DNA from: Acheta domesticus
Lineage: Eukaryota > Arthropoda > Insecta > Orthoptera > Gryllidae
Reading direction: 5' to 3'
Length of the DNA: 64,000 nt
Assembly (NCBI GenBank): GCA_031308135.1
Contig: JAHLJT010009355.1
Location: 6,633,217-6,697,216 of the forward strand
Part shown: one piece after another, positions 38,301 through 44,400 of the stretch
How positions within the stretch are numbered: the first letter of the stretch is position 1
Layout: the number at the start of each line of letters is the position of its first letter
Program-made: the position numbers and the translations under genes
The notes under the pieces: generated by a model
What the model saw: the letters and a program-made list of their open reading frames with translations, nothing else
Told to the model about the DNA's origin: nothing
Databases searched by the model: none

Positions 38301-41080
38301 TTTGAACTTCGGGCCAGCAGTGGCTTTGAAAAACCTTGCAGTTATTTATTTAAAAGAACAAAATCGATAGTATGGTTATTTATTCAGATAGATTTACACT
38401 CTGTGTACCTCACGCCACCAATAAACTTAAAACATCTATGAATATCTGAGACGTCACAAAATATTGCTAAAACCAACAACCTATACATTGTTGGTATAAA
38501 TCCACTTGCAATTATAACGTCTTAATCGATTGAATATAACCAAAGTCTGGAAAACGAAAAAAATATAAAGGTGGCCAAAATGAAGGAAAATCATGGGGCT
38601 AGTCATACTCCCAAGAAAAACAAAATAGTGCCCAAGTTCAACCCAACAGCGTGGGCGAAAACCAAAAAAGGTGAAAAATTTATTCGAAACTGACTAAATT
38701 ATTTTTATATAAAACTTCTGTTTAATAGTAATTCTATTCATGCTTTCCTACGTTTAATATTCATGAATACTGTTTTTTCTACTATTTTGTCCATAATAAA
38801 GTAAATGGCCCGAGGTACTCTTATCTTGGATCACTTTACAGATTTAATTCGAACATTTAAATTGAAATATGAAAGCAACAATAACCAAAATTTTAAAAAA
38901 AATGTTGGAGTTTCCATTAGAGAGAGAAAAAAATAAAAGCGCTTTATTTTCTTCAACAAGGAACTAGAACATGCCAATAAAAATATGGCCAAAGGTACAA
39001 TGGTTTCCCCTGTACACACTAGCGTGGTCGACAAATCATAAATGTTCTTTGCTCCTCCCTCTTAGATTGGTTCGGATTGAAAAAGACCCAAGCAAAATTT
39101 TGGGCGATTTGGATAATACACCCGTGCCACCGAAATCAATGTTTTAAAGAATACTTTTATGATTATTAATTTTAAGAACATGAAAGGTATTTTTCCTTTG
39201 AATGTAGCACTTCCTACAATTAATGTCAGAAGTGAATGGAGTAGTGTAGTAATCATCGGCCTAAGGAAGGGGTTCAATTTTATCTCCCTACAGATAGGAA
39301 GCATTCCAAAACTACGTCATCCCCAATACAATCTATCTGGCGGTGAGTATTGCTCCACCCCCCCCTTCTCAATACACGAAGATCGTGCTGGTTGCAGCAT
39401 TAAGCCTGCGTCACACGAGCGTTACCTTGACGCACGTCATAGATTAACGTGTGCGAAACGGCACACGAACGCTTTGGTCGTTACCCATAAGACTGTTAAT
39501 CTACGACGCGCGTCAACGCAACGCTCGTGTGACACAAACTTTAGTTCTGCAGTTTCAGTTTGAATTATGGGAGAATGAGCTACAAGCAACTAATTCCGTA
39601 GCCATTATATCCGGCCTATTTGTTCATAAGACACTTCACGCCCGTAACACAAGGCAACTGAATGAATGCTGAATTTCAAATAGTTTTACTCGATGAGTGC
39701 CCAGGAACATCTGGTAACGACGTAGGCTGCATGCCCGTACGTTCAGGCACCGTATTATTTTCTAGGCGTAGTTAGAGGGGAGCAGGGGGTGGTCCGTTTC
39801 GGGTGGCAGCACCAATTACAAATTTTGATAAGTTTGCCGTCCTTAAATCTCGAAGTGTGTTTTTATAAAGAAAACAACCATGCATTTGTTAATTAGTTAT
39901 AGTTTTAAATTATTTATTTAAAAATAATCTCAATCATTGTGAATTACATACAGTTTTTTAATATATTATAAATAAATGTCATGTGCAAGTATACTTGTAT
40001 TTTTATTAAATAATGTACAAACTATTCAGTAATACATATTTTTAAATTTAATTTAGGGGGACATGATACCATTACTTTTGCTCGGGGGGAAACCAACTGA
40101 AGCAACGCCACTGTCCAGATAAATCATTTCATTTGCACGATGCCTCAGAGCAACTCTCCGTGGAAGTACAAACAAGCGCTGTTCTCAGAGGTGGTGCGCA
40201 CCGGAGCGCGCGCGTGGGAGACTTCATTTGCAAAGGAGATTGCAGCCCTGGGAAACAGGAACGAATCGTCCGGTTTGGTTTTTAGACTCTGTTATTTAAA
40301 GACACTCGGCATCGTCCTTTTCTTTGCGATACTTTTTTGAACTACGATTAATATTGTTAGGAAAAATATTAAAATTTTGGACAATCATTGTAATCCATTT
40401 TATTCAGAAACGTTTGATTTAGTTGTATAGGTTAATAATCTTTCCAAAATACCATTTTCCTCATTCTTCTTTAAAAAAACAGCAACACAATTTTTTACGA
40501 AGAACCGTTTATACAAAATATGCTCTTACTTCTGATTAAAAACGCATGTTCGAACTTTGTTGGAGTTGGAGAATTCGTGTAATGTGTAGCTGAAGCTACC
40601 ATCATAAGCTTACTACGAAACTATTCAGATCAATGAAAAGTTCTGATTTTGTTGACTCACCTTCCTCTGAAAATCTCTGTAGGGAACTGCAAACCAAGGG
40701 ACATCCTTCACAAGTTTTCTGAAAGTTTCCTCAACATCTGTCAGGGTGACAACGCAGTCCACGTTCGTCTGGAGCACAATTTGGACGATCTCAAGTCTCC
40801 CGCCGCCCCCCGCCGGGCCGTCCCTGGCGCCGCCGCCGCCTTCGTTCACGCGCCGGTACAAATCCAGCAGCTTGGCCATGACGTTGCCTTCGTCCATGGC
40901 GAAAATCGGGGTGAAATATAGTCCCACGATCTCCAGGTTAGAATCCGGGTTTCCGAGGACGGACTCAACTGGCACGACCTTCATTTCGGTGTCGCTGGCC
41001 GAGCAGCATTGGATGAGTTCGGGACCGAGCAGTCGGCGGTACCACGGTGTCGCCTTGAGGTTCGTCGCTACGGCAGCCAT
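1491..41080 (-). CDS. Nxn: Nucleoredoxin, seven-exon spliced gene
   Basis: Nucleoredoxin is a cytosolic and nuclear thioredoxin-fold oxidoreductase; in vertebrates it binds Dishevelled and restrains Wnt signalling. The gene is join of the complement of 1491-1721, 1804-1925, 3097-3187, 6691-6888, 17442-17543, 21149-21412 and 40661-41080. It gives 475 residues, against about 435 in mammals. Seen in order: thioredoxin-like domain 1 without a CxxC (residues ~40-210), the redox centre WCPPC at 228-232 split by intron 2, the LFSVPGIPALVLLDA strand block in exon 4, EFPWHPK opening exon 5, and the C-terminal domain with YLLFLIGCD and VVPLLTAIDIPSG. All introns are GT-AG with matching phases. The ATG at 41080 has an in-frame TAG 15 bases upstream. 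Odd point: exon 3 has one extra base and exon 4 lacks one, so about 38 residues between them are out of the family frame. Identification is firm; functionality of this copy is uncertain. Confidence 0.93.
1804..1925 (-). CDS. Nxn: Nucleoredoxin exon 6
   Basis: Acceptor CTTTCCAG; donor GTGAGT (complement of 1798-1803). The exon is 122 bp and completes the Glu codon split with exon 5. It encodes EGDQREIEFAESVLRPAAD, then NEDEDYLLFLIGCD, corresponding to the acidic loop and central strand of the third nucleoredoxin domain. It ends in phase 0. Confidence 0.93.
1926..3096 (-). other. Nucleoredoxin intron 5
   Basis: AT-rich intron bounded by GTAAGA and CTTTCCAG. I see no gene, RNA or repeat with structure in it. 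Confidence 0.7.
3097..3187 (-). CDS. Nxn: Nucleoredoxin exon 5
   Basis: Acceptor TTTTCAG after a long pyrimidine tract; donor GTAAGA (complement of 3091-3096). The exon is 91 bp, phase 0 in and phase 1 out. It encodes EFPWHPKNVNVLSERYATKL and then QDHPAIILFV, the linker and first strand of the C-terminal thioredoxin-like domain. Codon composition is AT-rich, unlike exons 1-4 of the same gene. Confidence 0.93.
3188..5990 (-). other. Nucleoredoxin intron 4, unannotated part
   Basis: AT-rich sequence. Two short overlapping open frames on the plus strand (4909-5209) have no recognisable motif. A small AT-rich repetitive patch occurs near 3620-3760. Nothing else supportable. Confidence 0.5.
5990..6618. 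repeat. 23-bp minisatellite, about 27 copies
   Basis: Tandem copies of a 23-base unit (CATTCAACCCTCAATCGTCC + ACG) run without interruption, with point variants such as CCGCAATCG and TCCTCG for TCCACG. Because 23 is not divisible by 3, the array is open in several frames and yields a spurious 205-codon reading frame. It lies in nucleoredoxin intron 4, ending about 70 bp from the exon 4 donor. Confidence 0.95.
6691..6888 (-). CDS. Nxn: Nucleoredoxin exon 4, with -1 indel
   Basis: The acceptor GCGCAG is followed by GAGCGAGCAG. Joined to the AG of exon 3 this gives the family sequence RSEQSFAQYARAMPWLAVP, then one base is missing near 6831-6834. The remainder, GEGERRAELAALFSVPGIP through LVLLDAASGRLITPDGRALV, is legible in the other frame and ends at CAC|GTCAGT (complement of 6685-6690). 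Length is 198 bp where the phases need 199. The -1 here cancels the +1 of exon 3, so the spliced message has no stop between them. The 23-bp minisatellite lies about 75 bp downstream and a MITE about 40 bp upstream. Confidence 0.88.
6927..7175. mobile_element. MITE, relative of the copy at 41245-41497
   Basis: Imperfect inverted ends: the left reads CACTACGATTTTTCGAACGC and the right, reverse-complemented, reads GTGCTATTTTTCTAACTCTG; both continue into GCCCCTCAA-type sequence and CACGATGGAA. The inner ATGGAATATGTCACGG and ATTTCGCG segments match the MITE upstream of the nucleoredoxin start codon. No transposase is present. The element begins about 40 bp upstream of the exon 4 acceptor. Confidence 0.7.
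7409..7866 (-). mobile_element. tRNA-derived SINE, copy A
   Basis: Minus-oriented SINE. The 3' end is an (AATC)n tail, seen as GATTGATTGATTGATT at 7411-7430. The body contains the family block CCGCGCGCGGTCCGTGGCCC and the CGGAAAACTACCGATCAGAG block. The tRNA-like head lies at 7785-7865 with degenerate box B and box A relatives. At least seven further copies occur in this window. Confidence 0.75.
7867..11120 (-). other. Nucleoredoxin intron 3, unassigned stretch
   Basis: Mostly AT-rich and without a recognisable gene. A moderately GC-rich block at 9480-9800 looks like decayed repeat sequence but I cannot assign it. A near-perfect inverted repeat (CGTTATAATAT/ATATTATAACG) occurs at about 10841-10867. 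Confidence 0.4.
11130..11575. other. GC-rich island with G-rich tract
   Basis: Sharp GC island in AT-rich intron 3. It contains a CpG-rich part (11140-11300) with a TATAAAG at about 11280 and a long degenerate GGGCGGGC/GGGCACGG tract (11330-11490). Open frames across it on both strands are composition artefacts (runs of Gly/Arg/Ala or Pro/Arg). It could be an unmethylated regulatory island; no transcript evidence is visible. Confidence 0.6.
12320..13260 (+). repeat. Dispersed repeat family X, copy 1, with (GTCC)n
   Basis: Shares with 14775-15660 and 18780-19030 the ordered blocks: ACACGTGGTGTAGCCAGAAA, CTTGATACCGAAAA, a GTCC/GTCT tract (12402-12472 here), then GATATTCCCGGATCGATCTGG, and TTTGAAACAGATT. 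Downstream are two internal ~240-bp repeats built round TTTTCTGTGAAAA and AAATTTCGCA. No coding capacity is visible. Class unknown. Confidence 0.65.
12402..12472. repeat. (GTCC)n tetranucleotide tract
   Basis: About 17 units of GTCC/GTCT with a few variants. It sits at the equivalent position of a shorter CTGTCCGTCCGTGG in the second family copy (about 14862), so it grew inside an older dispersed repeat. Confidence 0.9.
14775..15660 (+). repeat. Dispersed repeat family X, copy 2
   Basis: Matches copy 1 in the order CTAACACACGGTGTAGTCAG, CTTGATACCGAAAA, CTGTCCGTCCGTGG, ATATTCCTCGATC, TTTGAAACGGATATTTTGAT. It then carries several copies of a TTTTCTCAAAAACGG...TTTCTTTAAACTT module (about 15015, 15315, 15590). 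No gene is evident; the 94-codon open frame at 15022-15306 lies within the repeat. Confidence 0.6.
15765..16030. other. GC-rich island in intron 3
   Basis: CpG-dense block flanked by AT-rich sequence. Open frames on both strands consist of Ala/Arg/Gly/Pro runs with no family motif, and nucleoredoxin is complete without it, so I do not call an exon. Function unknown. Confidence 0.6.
16870..17335 (-). mobile_element. tRNA-derived SINE, copy B
   Basis: Minus-oriented relative of copy A. Recognisable blocks: GAGAGGTGGCG, GGCACTGACCTACAC, CCACTGGTCTCCTGA, GATCGCGAGCGGTCCGTGGC, and GGAAAACTACCGATAAGA. The tRNA head at 17290-17335 is eroded. It ends about 105 bp from the exon 3 donor. Confidence 0.7.
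17442..17543 (-). CDS. Nxn: Nucleoredoxin exon 3 (CPPC), with +1 indel
   Basis: The exon starts after TTGCAG with TGCCCGCCCTGCAAG, so CPPCK completes the WCPPC site begun in exon 2. The family motif FTPQLVELY follows. Directly after the Tyr codon one extra C (17497/17498 on the plus strand) moves the frame. In the raw frame the protein continues PARAGARPALRG; in the neighbouring frame the family block FEVVFVSSD is perfectly legible up to the donor AG|GTGGGA (complement of 17436-17441). Length is 102 bp where the phases require 101. A sequencing or assembly error, polymorphism or real mutation are all possible. Confidence 0.88.
17558..17742. repeat. ~62-bp tandem repeat beside exon 3 acceptor
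   Basis: Three copies of a unit containing AGTTACCAAAG (17590, 17651, 17714), each followed by a GGACA...CCCC block and preceded by a CACTTCAAGA-like block. The first unit reaches to within about 15 bp of the nucleoredoxin exon 3 acceptor (17544-17549), so it covers the branch-point region. Confidence 0.8.
18780..19030 (+). repeat. Dispersed repeat family X, copy 3 (partial)
   Basis: Contains TCCATGTTTAGTGAGTCCTT, then GATATTCCCTGATCGATATGG and TTTGAAACGGGTATTTTAAT in the same order as copies 1 and 2. The (GTCC)n segment is replaced by AACATCTATCTACG. Decayed; class unknown. Confidence 0.5.
19031..20830 (-). other. Nucleoredoxin intron 2, unassigned stretch
   Basis: AT-rich. The only structured item is a possible 26-bp plus-strand mini-exon (19694-19719) with acceptor CTCGCAG and donor GTAAGG. 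No gene recognised. Confidence 0.4.
20835..21118. repeat. Two-copy direct repeat flanking exon 2 donor side
   Basis: Copy 1 (about 20835-20950) and copy 2 (about 21022-21118) share TTCAGATTTC, then TGCAGGGAATTAAGGCAAAC, AATAGATTT and TACTCTTTG. The period is about 186 bp, with a small AATGATTTTTAATGTAATGA repeat inside copy 1. Copy 2 ends about 25 bp from the exon 2 donor. Confidence 0.8.
21149..21412 (-). CDS. Nxn: Nucleoredoxin exon 2
   Basis: Residues 141-228, 88 codons, phase 0 on both sides. The acceptor is GCGTAG (complement of 21413 onward) and the donor is GTGAGT (complement of 21143-21148). The exon begins ARLWRRFRARAAAPSLVLLEA, matching the family block in which the first domain reaches its cis-proline strand. 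It contains FPWRPRP, the domain 1 counterpart of FPWHPK, and ends with GLYFSANW, the strand and Trp that precede the active-site cysteines. Base composition is extremely GC-rich against AT-rich flanks. Confidence 0.92.
21484..22030 (-). mobile_element. tRNA-derived SINE, copy C (full length)
   Basis: The best-preserved copy. Read on the minus strand it has a tRNA-like head with box A-like TGGCTCAGTGCATCAACC (about 22005-22022) and box B GGTTCGAGTCCC (about 21956-21967). The CCGATCAG/GGTTTCTCCGATCA body and the GATCGCGCGCGGTC block follow, and it ends in an AATC tail (GATTGATTCATTGATG at 21484). It directly abuts the 222-bp satellite. Confidence 0.85.
22031..24170. repeat. ~222-bp satellite containing SINE tRNA head, 9.6 copies
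   Basis: Monomers start at 22031, 22252, 22474, 22696, 22918, 23139, 23362, 23584, 23806 and 24028 (last one partial). Each combines a purine-rich part (GAAGAAGTAGAGGGAGG), a hairpin-forming part (CAGTGAAAAACTACTG, CAGTGACTATTCACTG) and an ~80-bp tRNA-like head with minus-strand box A (TGGCTCAGTGCGTCAACC) and box B (GGTTCGAGTCCC). The head matches the end of the adjacent SINE. Copies are about 98% alike, so the array is young or homogenised. It lies in nucleoredoxin intron 1, 0.6 kb from exon 2. Confidence 0.95.
24171..24480. repeat. ATCAGTGAA-motif flank of the satellite
   Basis: Sequence beyond the last monomer holds scattered ATCAGTGAA-type motifs (about 24215, 24245, 24290, 24442). The same motif lies inside each satellite monomer, so this is probably the ancestral locus or element from which the non-SINE half of the monomer came. 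Confidence 0.55.
24481..25860 (-). other. Nucleoredoxin intron 1, unassigned stretch
   Basis: A C-rich low-complexity patch (24500-24570) is followed by AT-rich DNA. A GTTCCATAAATTACGTAACG with GTTACGCGGCGTTA (25608-25675) resembles the end of a decayed DNA element, but I cannot find its partner. Confidence 0.35.
25868..26142 (-). mobile_element. tRNA-derived SINE, copy D (3' truncated)
   Basis: Has the head half of the family: AAGATCACGGTCCGTGGCCC, GTTGATCAGAGAAACC, GGAAAACTACCGATGAGAG, GAGACTCGACCACTAGGACC (box B region degenerate), and GAGCCACCTCTCCAGG at the 5' end. The tail half is missing. Confidence 0.75.
26150..26500. other. GC-rich island with (GGC)n tract
   Basis: CpG-dense block next to SINE copy D. 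A GGC trinucleotide run occupies about 26351-26391. Open frames through it are poly-Gly, poly-Ala, poly-Arg or poly-Pro artefacts. No gene motif. Confidence 0.7.
27105..27320. other. GC-rich island
   Basis: CpG-dense block with (CCACG)-like repeats near 27290, directly preceding the inverted-repeat element at 27326. No coding motif. Confidence 0.55.
27326..28086. mobile_element. 761-bp element with GTAGAGACCG ends
   Basis: Terminal inverted repeats GTAGAGACCGGAAAA (27326-27340) and, at the right end reverse-complemented, GTAGAGACCGAATTTTT. Inside is a second inverted repeat: ACTAGTCTCACTGCTAAAC near 27450 matches the complement of GTTTAGCAGTGAGACTAGT near 27635, each flanked by ACAATAGAT/ATCTATTGT. 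ATATGTAATAA motifs recur near both ends. No transposase. Target duplication not resolved. Confidence 0.75.
28100..28578 (-). mobile_element. tRNA-derived SINE, copy E
   Basis: Minus-oriented. Blocks: GATCACGCGCGGTCCATGGC, TTCGCCTGGTATTGATCG, AATTCCGCCAACG, and GGTTCGAACCGTTGGACC near 28530 (box B). With copy F it forms a variant subfamily containing CCGGGA-A-G-GGTGTTCC. Confidence 0.7.
29140..29560 (-). mobile_element. tRNA-derived SINE, copy F (head truncated)
   Basis: Blocks: GGGTGCGCCAACTTAGTGG, ATCCCGGGATAATGCGGTG, GTTTCCGTCTGGTATCCCA, a (GT)n run at 29376-29393, TTCACTTGGTATTGATCG, GAAAACTACCGATCAC. The tRNA head is absent. Confidence 0.7.
30225..30605 (+). mobile_element. tRNA-derived SINE, copy G (plus strand)
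   Basis: The only plus-oriented copy. Head with GATGTCACTGTAGTGCCTCT and box B-like GGGTTCGAGTTCC (30303-30315). The body has GGGCCACGGACCGCGCGCGA and GATCTTTCCTTCAT; the 3' part has ATGTCGGGAATTAGAGCTTG. The AATC tail is lost. Confidence 0.75.
31148..31652. mobile_element. hAT-like nonautonomous element with 8-bp duplication
   Basis: Starts CAGTGTTGCC and ends GGCAACACTG, typical hAT-superfamily termini. Flanked by TCTATGCT (31140-31147) and TCTACGCT (31653-31660), an 8-bp target duplication with one mismatch. The interior is G/T-rich (AGGGGTTTCCCCCC and GGGGGTTTTC near the ends) with no transposase. Confidence 0.88.
31690..31910. other. GC island with octamer and TATA-like motifs
   Basis: CpG-dense block. 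Within 25 bp it has GGGCGGGG, the octamer ATTTGCAT (31762-31769) and TTTATAAG (about 31777-31784), an arrangement like a core promoter. No downstream coding exon is visible on the plus strand. Promoter status is only inference. Confidence 0.35.
32690..32773. repeat. (GGGGC)n tract, about 16 units
   Basis: Uninterrupted GGGGC pentamers inside a wider GC-rich island (32540-32960). The G-runs allow G-quadruplex formation on the plus strand. Poly-Gly/Arg/Ala open frames over it are artefacts. Confidence 0.95.
33033..33572. mobile_element. hAT-like element carrying a nested SINE
   Basis: Left end CAGGGGTGGGCAACC; right end GCTTGACCACCCCAG, its near inverted complement, preceded by GCGGCCCATGGGCCGC. 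These are typical hAT-type termini. Flanking 8-mers GTGTAGAT and TCTAGGTG are too different to prove a duplication. A second-family SINE (33190-33500) lies inside. Confidence 0.7.
33190..33500 (+). mobile_element. tRNA-derived SINE of a second family
   Basis: Box A-like GTGGCTTCAGCGTGTGCC (33208-33225) and box B GGGTTCGAGTCCC (about 33251-33263) are about 30 bp apart, as in a tRNA. A tRNA-unrelated body follows, with CCGAGGAGTCCGCG and GACACCCGGCGCAGATAGTC. It differs from the A-H family. It is not a functional tRNA: no foldable acceptor stem or tail seen. Confidence 0.65.
34885..35280 (-). mobile_element. tRNA-derived SINE, copy H
   Basis: Decayed minus copy: ATGTTTCCGGAAGCGTCAAT, GAGATTCGGCGTCGATCTAC, CAGGTATCTCCTC, TTCGCCTGGTATTAGTCGG, GGAAAACTACCAATCAGAG, GAATTCGACCGAGCTGG. 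The head is lost. Confidence 0.7.
35573..35745. mobile_element. Foldback element with ~54-bp arms
   Basis: The left arm (35573-35626) contains GATCACAGGTGTTGTTATTG and CCAACAGTTATTTATA. The right arm (35692-35745) contains the complement, CAATGACAACACCTGTGATC, with few mismatches. The ~65-bp loop includes GATGGCTAAGCCATC, itself a small hairpin. No open frame of interest. Confidence 0.8.
36720..37045. other. GC-rich island in intron 1
   Basis: CpG-dense block with G-rich and C-rich runs (36770-36850 and 36945-37030) and GAAGC/CGCTCG microrepeats. No coding motif; overlapping open frames on both strands are compositional. Confidence 0.6.
37050..39395 (-). other. Nucleoredoxin intron 1, unassigned stretch
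   Basis: AT-rich. I see no gene or structured repeat, apart from AGGATATT-type inverted motifs near 37800 and 38195. Confidence 0.4.
39401..39542. mobile_element. Short MITE with ~42-bp inverted repeats
   Basis: The left arm has GCGTCACACGAGCGTTACC then TTGACGCACGTCATAGATTA. The right arm has its complement, TTAATCTACGACGCGCGTCA then ACGCTCGTGTGACAC. The loop is ~45 bp. Typical nonautonomous DNA element; superfamily not assigned. Confidence 0.8.
39545..40660 (-). other. 5' end of nucleoredoxin intron 1
   Basis: AT-rich. No coding motif or ordered repeat seen between the MITE and the exon 1 donor. Confidence 0.5.
40661..41080 (-). CDS. Nxn: Nucleoredoxin exon 1 (start codon, domain 1)
   Basis: Residues 1-140. 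The ATG (complement of 41078-41080) lies in the context GCGACATGG, with an in-frame TAG upstream, so no earlier start is possible. The exon covers most of thioredoxin-like domain 1 (EIVGLYFTPIF, LEIVQIVLQTNVD, DVPWFAVPYRDFQRK). The family FVSSD/MPWLALPY blocks align with the latter two. No CxxC is present, as expected for domain 1. A glycine-rich loop (GGGG...GGGG, residues ~80-95) separates helix 1 from strand 2. The exon ends in phase 0 at a GTGAGT donor (complement of 40655-40660). Confidence 0.92.
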
Positions 41081-41244
41081 GTCGCGGGGCGCCTAGCCTT
41101 TCCAAGCCTCCTCGCCGCTCGGCCCGGCACTGGACTGCCGCCCTGGGCTGGGCGAGCGCCCCTCGAGCCCCCGCGCGCCCCTGGCGGACGCCGCGTCAGC
41201 ACACGACGTTTGCCCTTCCACCACCGGCGCGCTTCGGCAGTTTA
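41081..41244 (-). promoter_or_regulatory. Nucleoredoxin 5' UTR / promoter CpG island
   Basis: GC-rich sequence directly upstream of the start codon, ending at the MITE. It is the likely position of the 5' UTR and TATA-less promoter. No TATA box was seen, and the transcription start cannot be set from sequence. Confidence 0.45.
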
Positions 41245-41497
41245 TACTGCGATTTTTGTAGGAAGAGCTCTCAAGATAACTCAAATCCCATCTTCGCGAT
41301 GGAATATGTCACGGCATTTCGCGTCTTTTCTCGGTCTTGCCGGTAGAAGTCGCATGATCGCAAGCACTGCTTTATACGGTCGCGATCGTGCGAAATCTAG
41401 CGGAACGACTGTGAATGATACGAAATGCCGTGACATATTCCATCGCGAAGATGGGATTTGAGTTATCTTCAGAGCTCTTCCTACAAAAATCGCAGTA
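41245..41497. mobile_element. 253-bp MITE with TA duplication
   Basis: Ends TACTGCGATTTTTGTAGG and its exact complement CCTACAAAAATCGCAGTA; near-perfect inverted repeats extend about 85 bp (through CCCATCTTCGCGATGG and ATATGTCACGGCATTTCG). TA dinucleotides flank both ends (41243-41244, 41498-41499), as in Tc1/mariner-type insertions. It lies 165 bp upstream of the nucleoredoxin ATG. Confidence 0.9.
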
Positions 41498-41499
41498 TA

Positions 41500-44400
41500 G
41501 TTACTTTGTTTTCTGGCAGAGTATGCAAATGCACTTGCGGATACTCCAAGTCCCTCCATACGAAACAACCAGAGTTAACAAGCGATCTCAAATATAAAGC
41601 TCACTATGGAGAACAAAGGACTCCCCGCTAACTGATAGGACAGGGGTCTCTATAAAACATACTAAGCACATCCTTATGGCCTCCGCTCAATGTAATTTTT
41701 GGTTCATTGACATCACAGACAAAGACAGGGTGCTTGGATGTTCTGAGAGACTTAACGCGATGAATGCTCCAAACGAGAAAAGTCCTAACGATGCACTCTC
41801 CCTAAGCTGGTCTACCATTACATACAATGATAAAATGAACACCTTAGCATAACTTGACATTTACAGTGACTGTCCCTGCAACCCACCCGAACCATGGTTG
41901 TGTTAATAAGCCCTAAGTGTGACCAAATTACAGGTCTTTCTACAAGAATAATACTTTATTTATTTATTTACGTCAAAAACAGTTAAAAACTGCGTATGAC
42001 GAGCTATGGGGAGAAGTGAATTTTGTGCACGTTTTCATAATTCTGTGGTCTCTATCCTAAACCATATTCTAGTCGAATTTTGAATACAGAAAAGAGAGTT
42101 TTTTTTCGAGTTTTGTTGACAAAATATTCGCTCCTATATAATAAAATATATTTTCAAAGGTAAATTAGCTATAAATTCCTGCCCTGAACCCTCATGTTCT
42201 TCATGAAAGAATAATACTTTTTGCCGCGAGGAATACTGAGGAATTATTTCATATGTTACACATATTTTAAGTAATATTGGTAACAAATGGTCAATAAAAT
42301 GAAAACAATTAATAGGAAGTATTACATTAAAGGGGACACGTTCAAAAGAGTTTAAAAAGTAATTTCTTTCCTTTTTCATTTTCTACCCAATACATGTTCC
42401 TTTGGTAGATCTCTCTAATAATGGATGATTCTATTATATCAAAATAGAATTGGATTGAAATTATTTGCTACCATTTGTTGATACTTTAAATATTTTATGA
42501 TATATTTTAATTCCTCCATTTTCCCCAATTCTCATCTTAGCATATCAAGAAAAGATTATTAGGATTTATTATTAGTTAATTTAGATTCTTTATCCTACTT
42601 ATGATATGTTCTGAAACAACAATTATACAACAATAAATAATTTCCATGGTGTTTGGTCAGAACTCCAAAATCACATTTACATGTCAATTGGCTATTCCCC
42701 ACCGTTGCATTTTTTACACAGATGGGAAATATTCAAATACATTCTTCAAAATGTAAAATTCAAGGAACAGAACTGCCAATTTCGTTTTGAATCTGTTTAA
42801 AAATGTAACACAAGAAAACCAGTTCCTCAAAAACAGTAACTGCTTGAAGAAGGGAAAATTACAATCAACTAAACACACTCTTAAAACATTTTAAAAATGT
42901 ATTTAACACCAACTTTGGTTGCAATAGCTGTGATGTACATTATATGCATACTTTTACAGCGATAAAATGATATGATATATTTGGTACAGAATATATTACA
43001 TTATACAAACAAAACATTTTAAAAAAATGTGGGATTCTATAACTGTGAAATACATACTTCAAATACAATATATACATATATCAGAAATTTCAATCTAGAG
43101 GCACAAGTTGTTATAGTAACTGACATCAAGTACAGTTTTCAATTGTGGCACATCAATGACAGCCAAATGCACTGCGTATTTTGGTTATCCTTGTTGGTGT
43201 ACATTTTTTAGTGATGTATTTTCTCATGTCTGCTAATAGTTTTCAAAAATTAAAAATAAATGACAATCCTACTATTCATACATCAGTAGTAATAATGCTA
43301 TTGAGTGCTTGAAAGGAGGTTTGCAAATGTCTGAAGATATTTTTAATTAATTTTGAAGATGCTAATTCCTGCTTCTAGAACATACAACTAGCCACACATT
43401 TAAATTTACTAAGAATATTTTCAAGGATATGACATTTTATGAATATTATGCAACTCCAATATTCAACATTTGTCATATGAAAACAACAACTCTTGAAATC
43501 TAATGCTCAATAAACAACTTTTTTCAAATACTGGCAATCAAAACAACATACATATATATATATAGCCTGATATTTTGCGCATTTTAAGCTGAGCTCGTGC
43601 AACTGTGTTTAATAGAGACAAATAATTTTGGCACAGTTACAACAATCTGAGTACGGAAGCACTGTGTATTGTTCACATTCATAAAATAATACAATAATAT
43701 AACACACAATACAGAATGTACAAGTAAAATTAAAATGAATTACACGTGTTATATACCAATTTCCCAAAGTAGAGATAAAAGTAATCTTTCTCAAATCTGA
43801 GTAATGAAACAGAGATTCAGATAATGATAAATGAGTATAATAAATTTCCATTTGTATCTGCTCTTGAAAATGGTTGGACTATCATTGATTGTCCTTCAGC
43901 ACAATATTTACACACATACAAAAAAAATCTCAAGACAAAGTTACAAGAAAATTAAATTAAGCATACAATACACACAAAAATAGATAAAAGTAGAAACATT
44001 TCAATAAATAGAGAGAAAAACAAAACAAAACAATAATTCTCTTGTACACAGCCTCAGTCTTCTAAATGTCACTTCAACTCCAACAATTTCTACTTTGTCT
44101 ACAGAACGTAATAAAAATTTTACATACAATTTTCTGAAACTCGAAATACGATTTGTACTATATGAGCAAAAAATTCAGTTGCACTATGAAGCTAAAGTGC
44201 TAACTATGCTCTAACAAATCTTTATGGCACACAATGCAGAATTCAAATTTAAATTTCAATCTATAAATGCAACATGTATCATTAGTAAAACAGATTATTA
44301 AACAGGCCAATCACTAGAAGGTGCCAATTTTATTTCACAATTCTGAGAATGGCACAAAAAAATTCTCTCATGTTACACTGCAGAAGTTCTTTCCTAAGCC

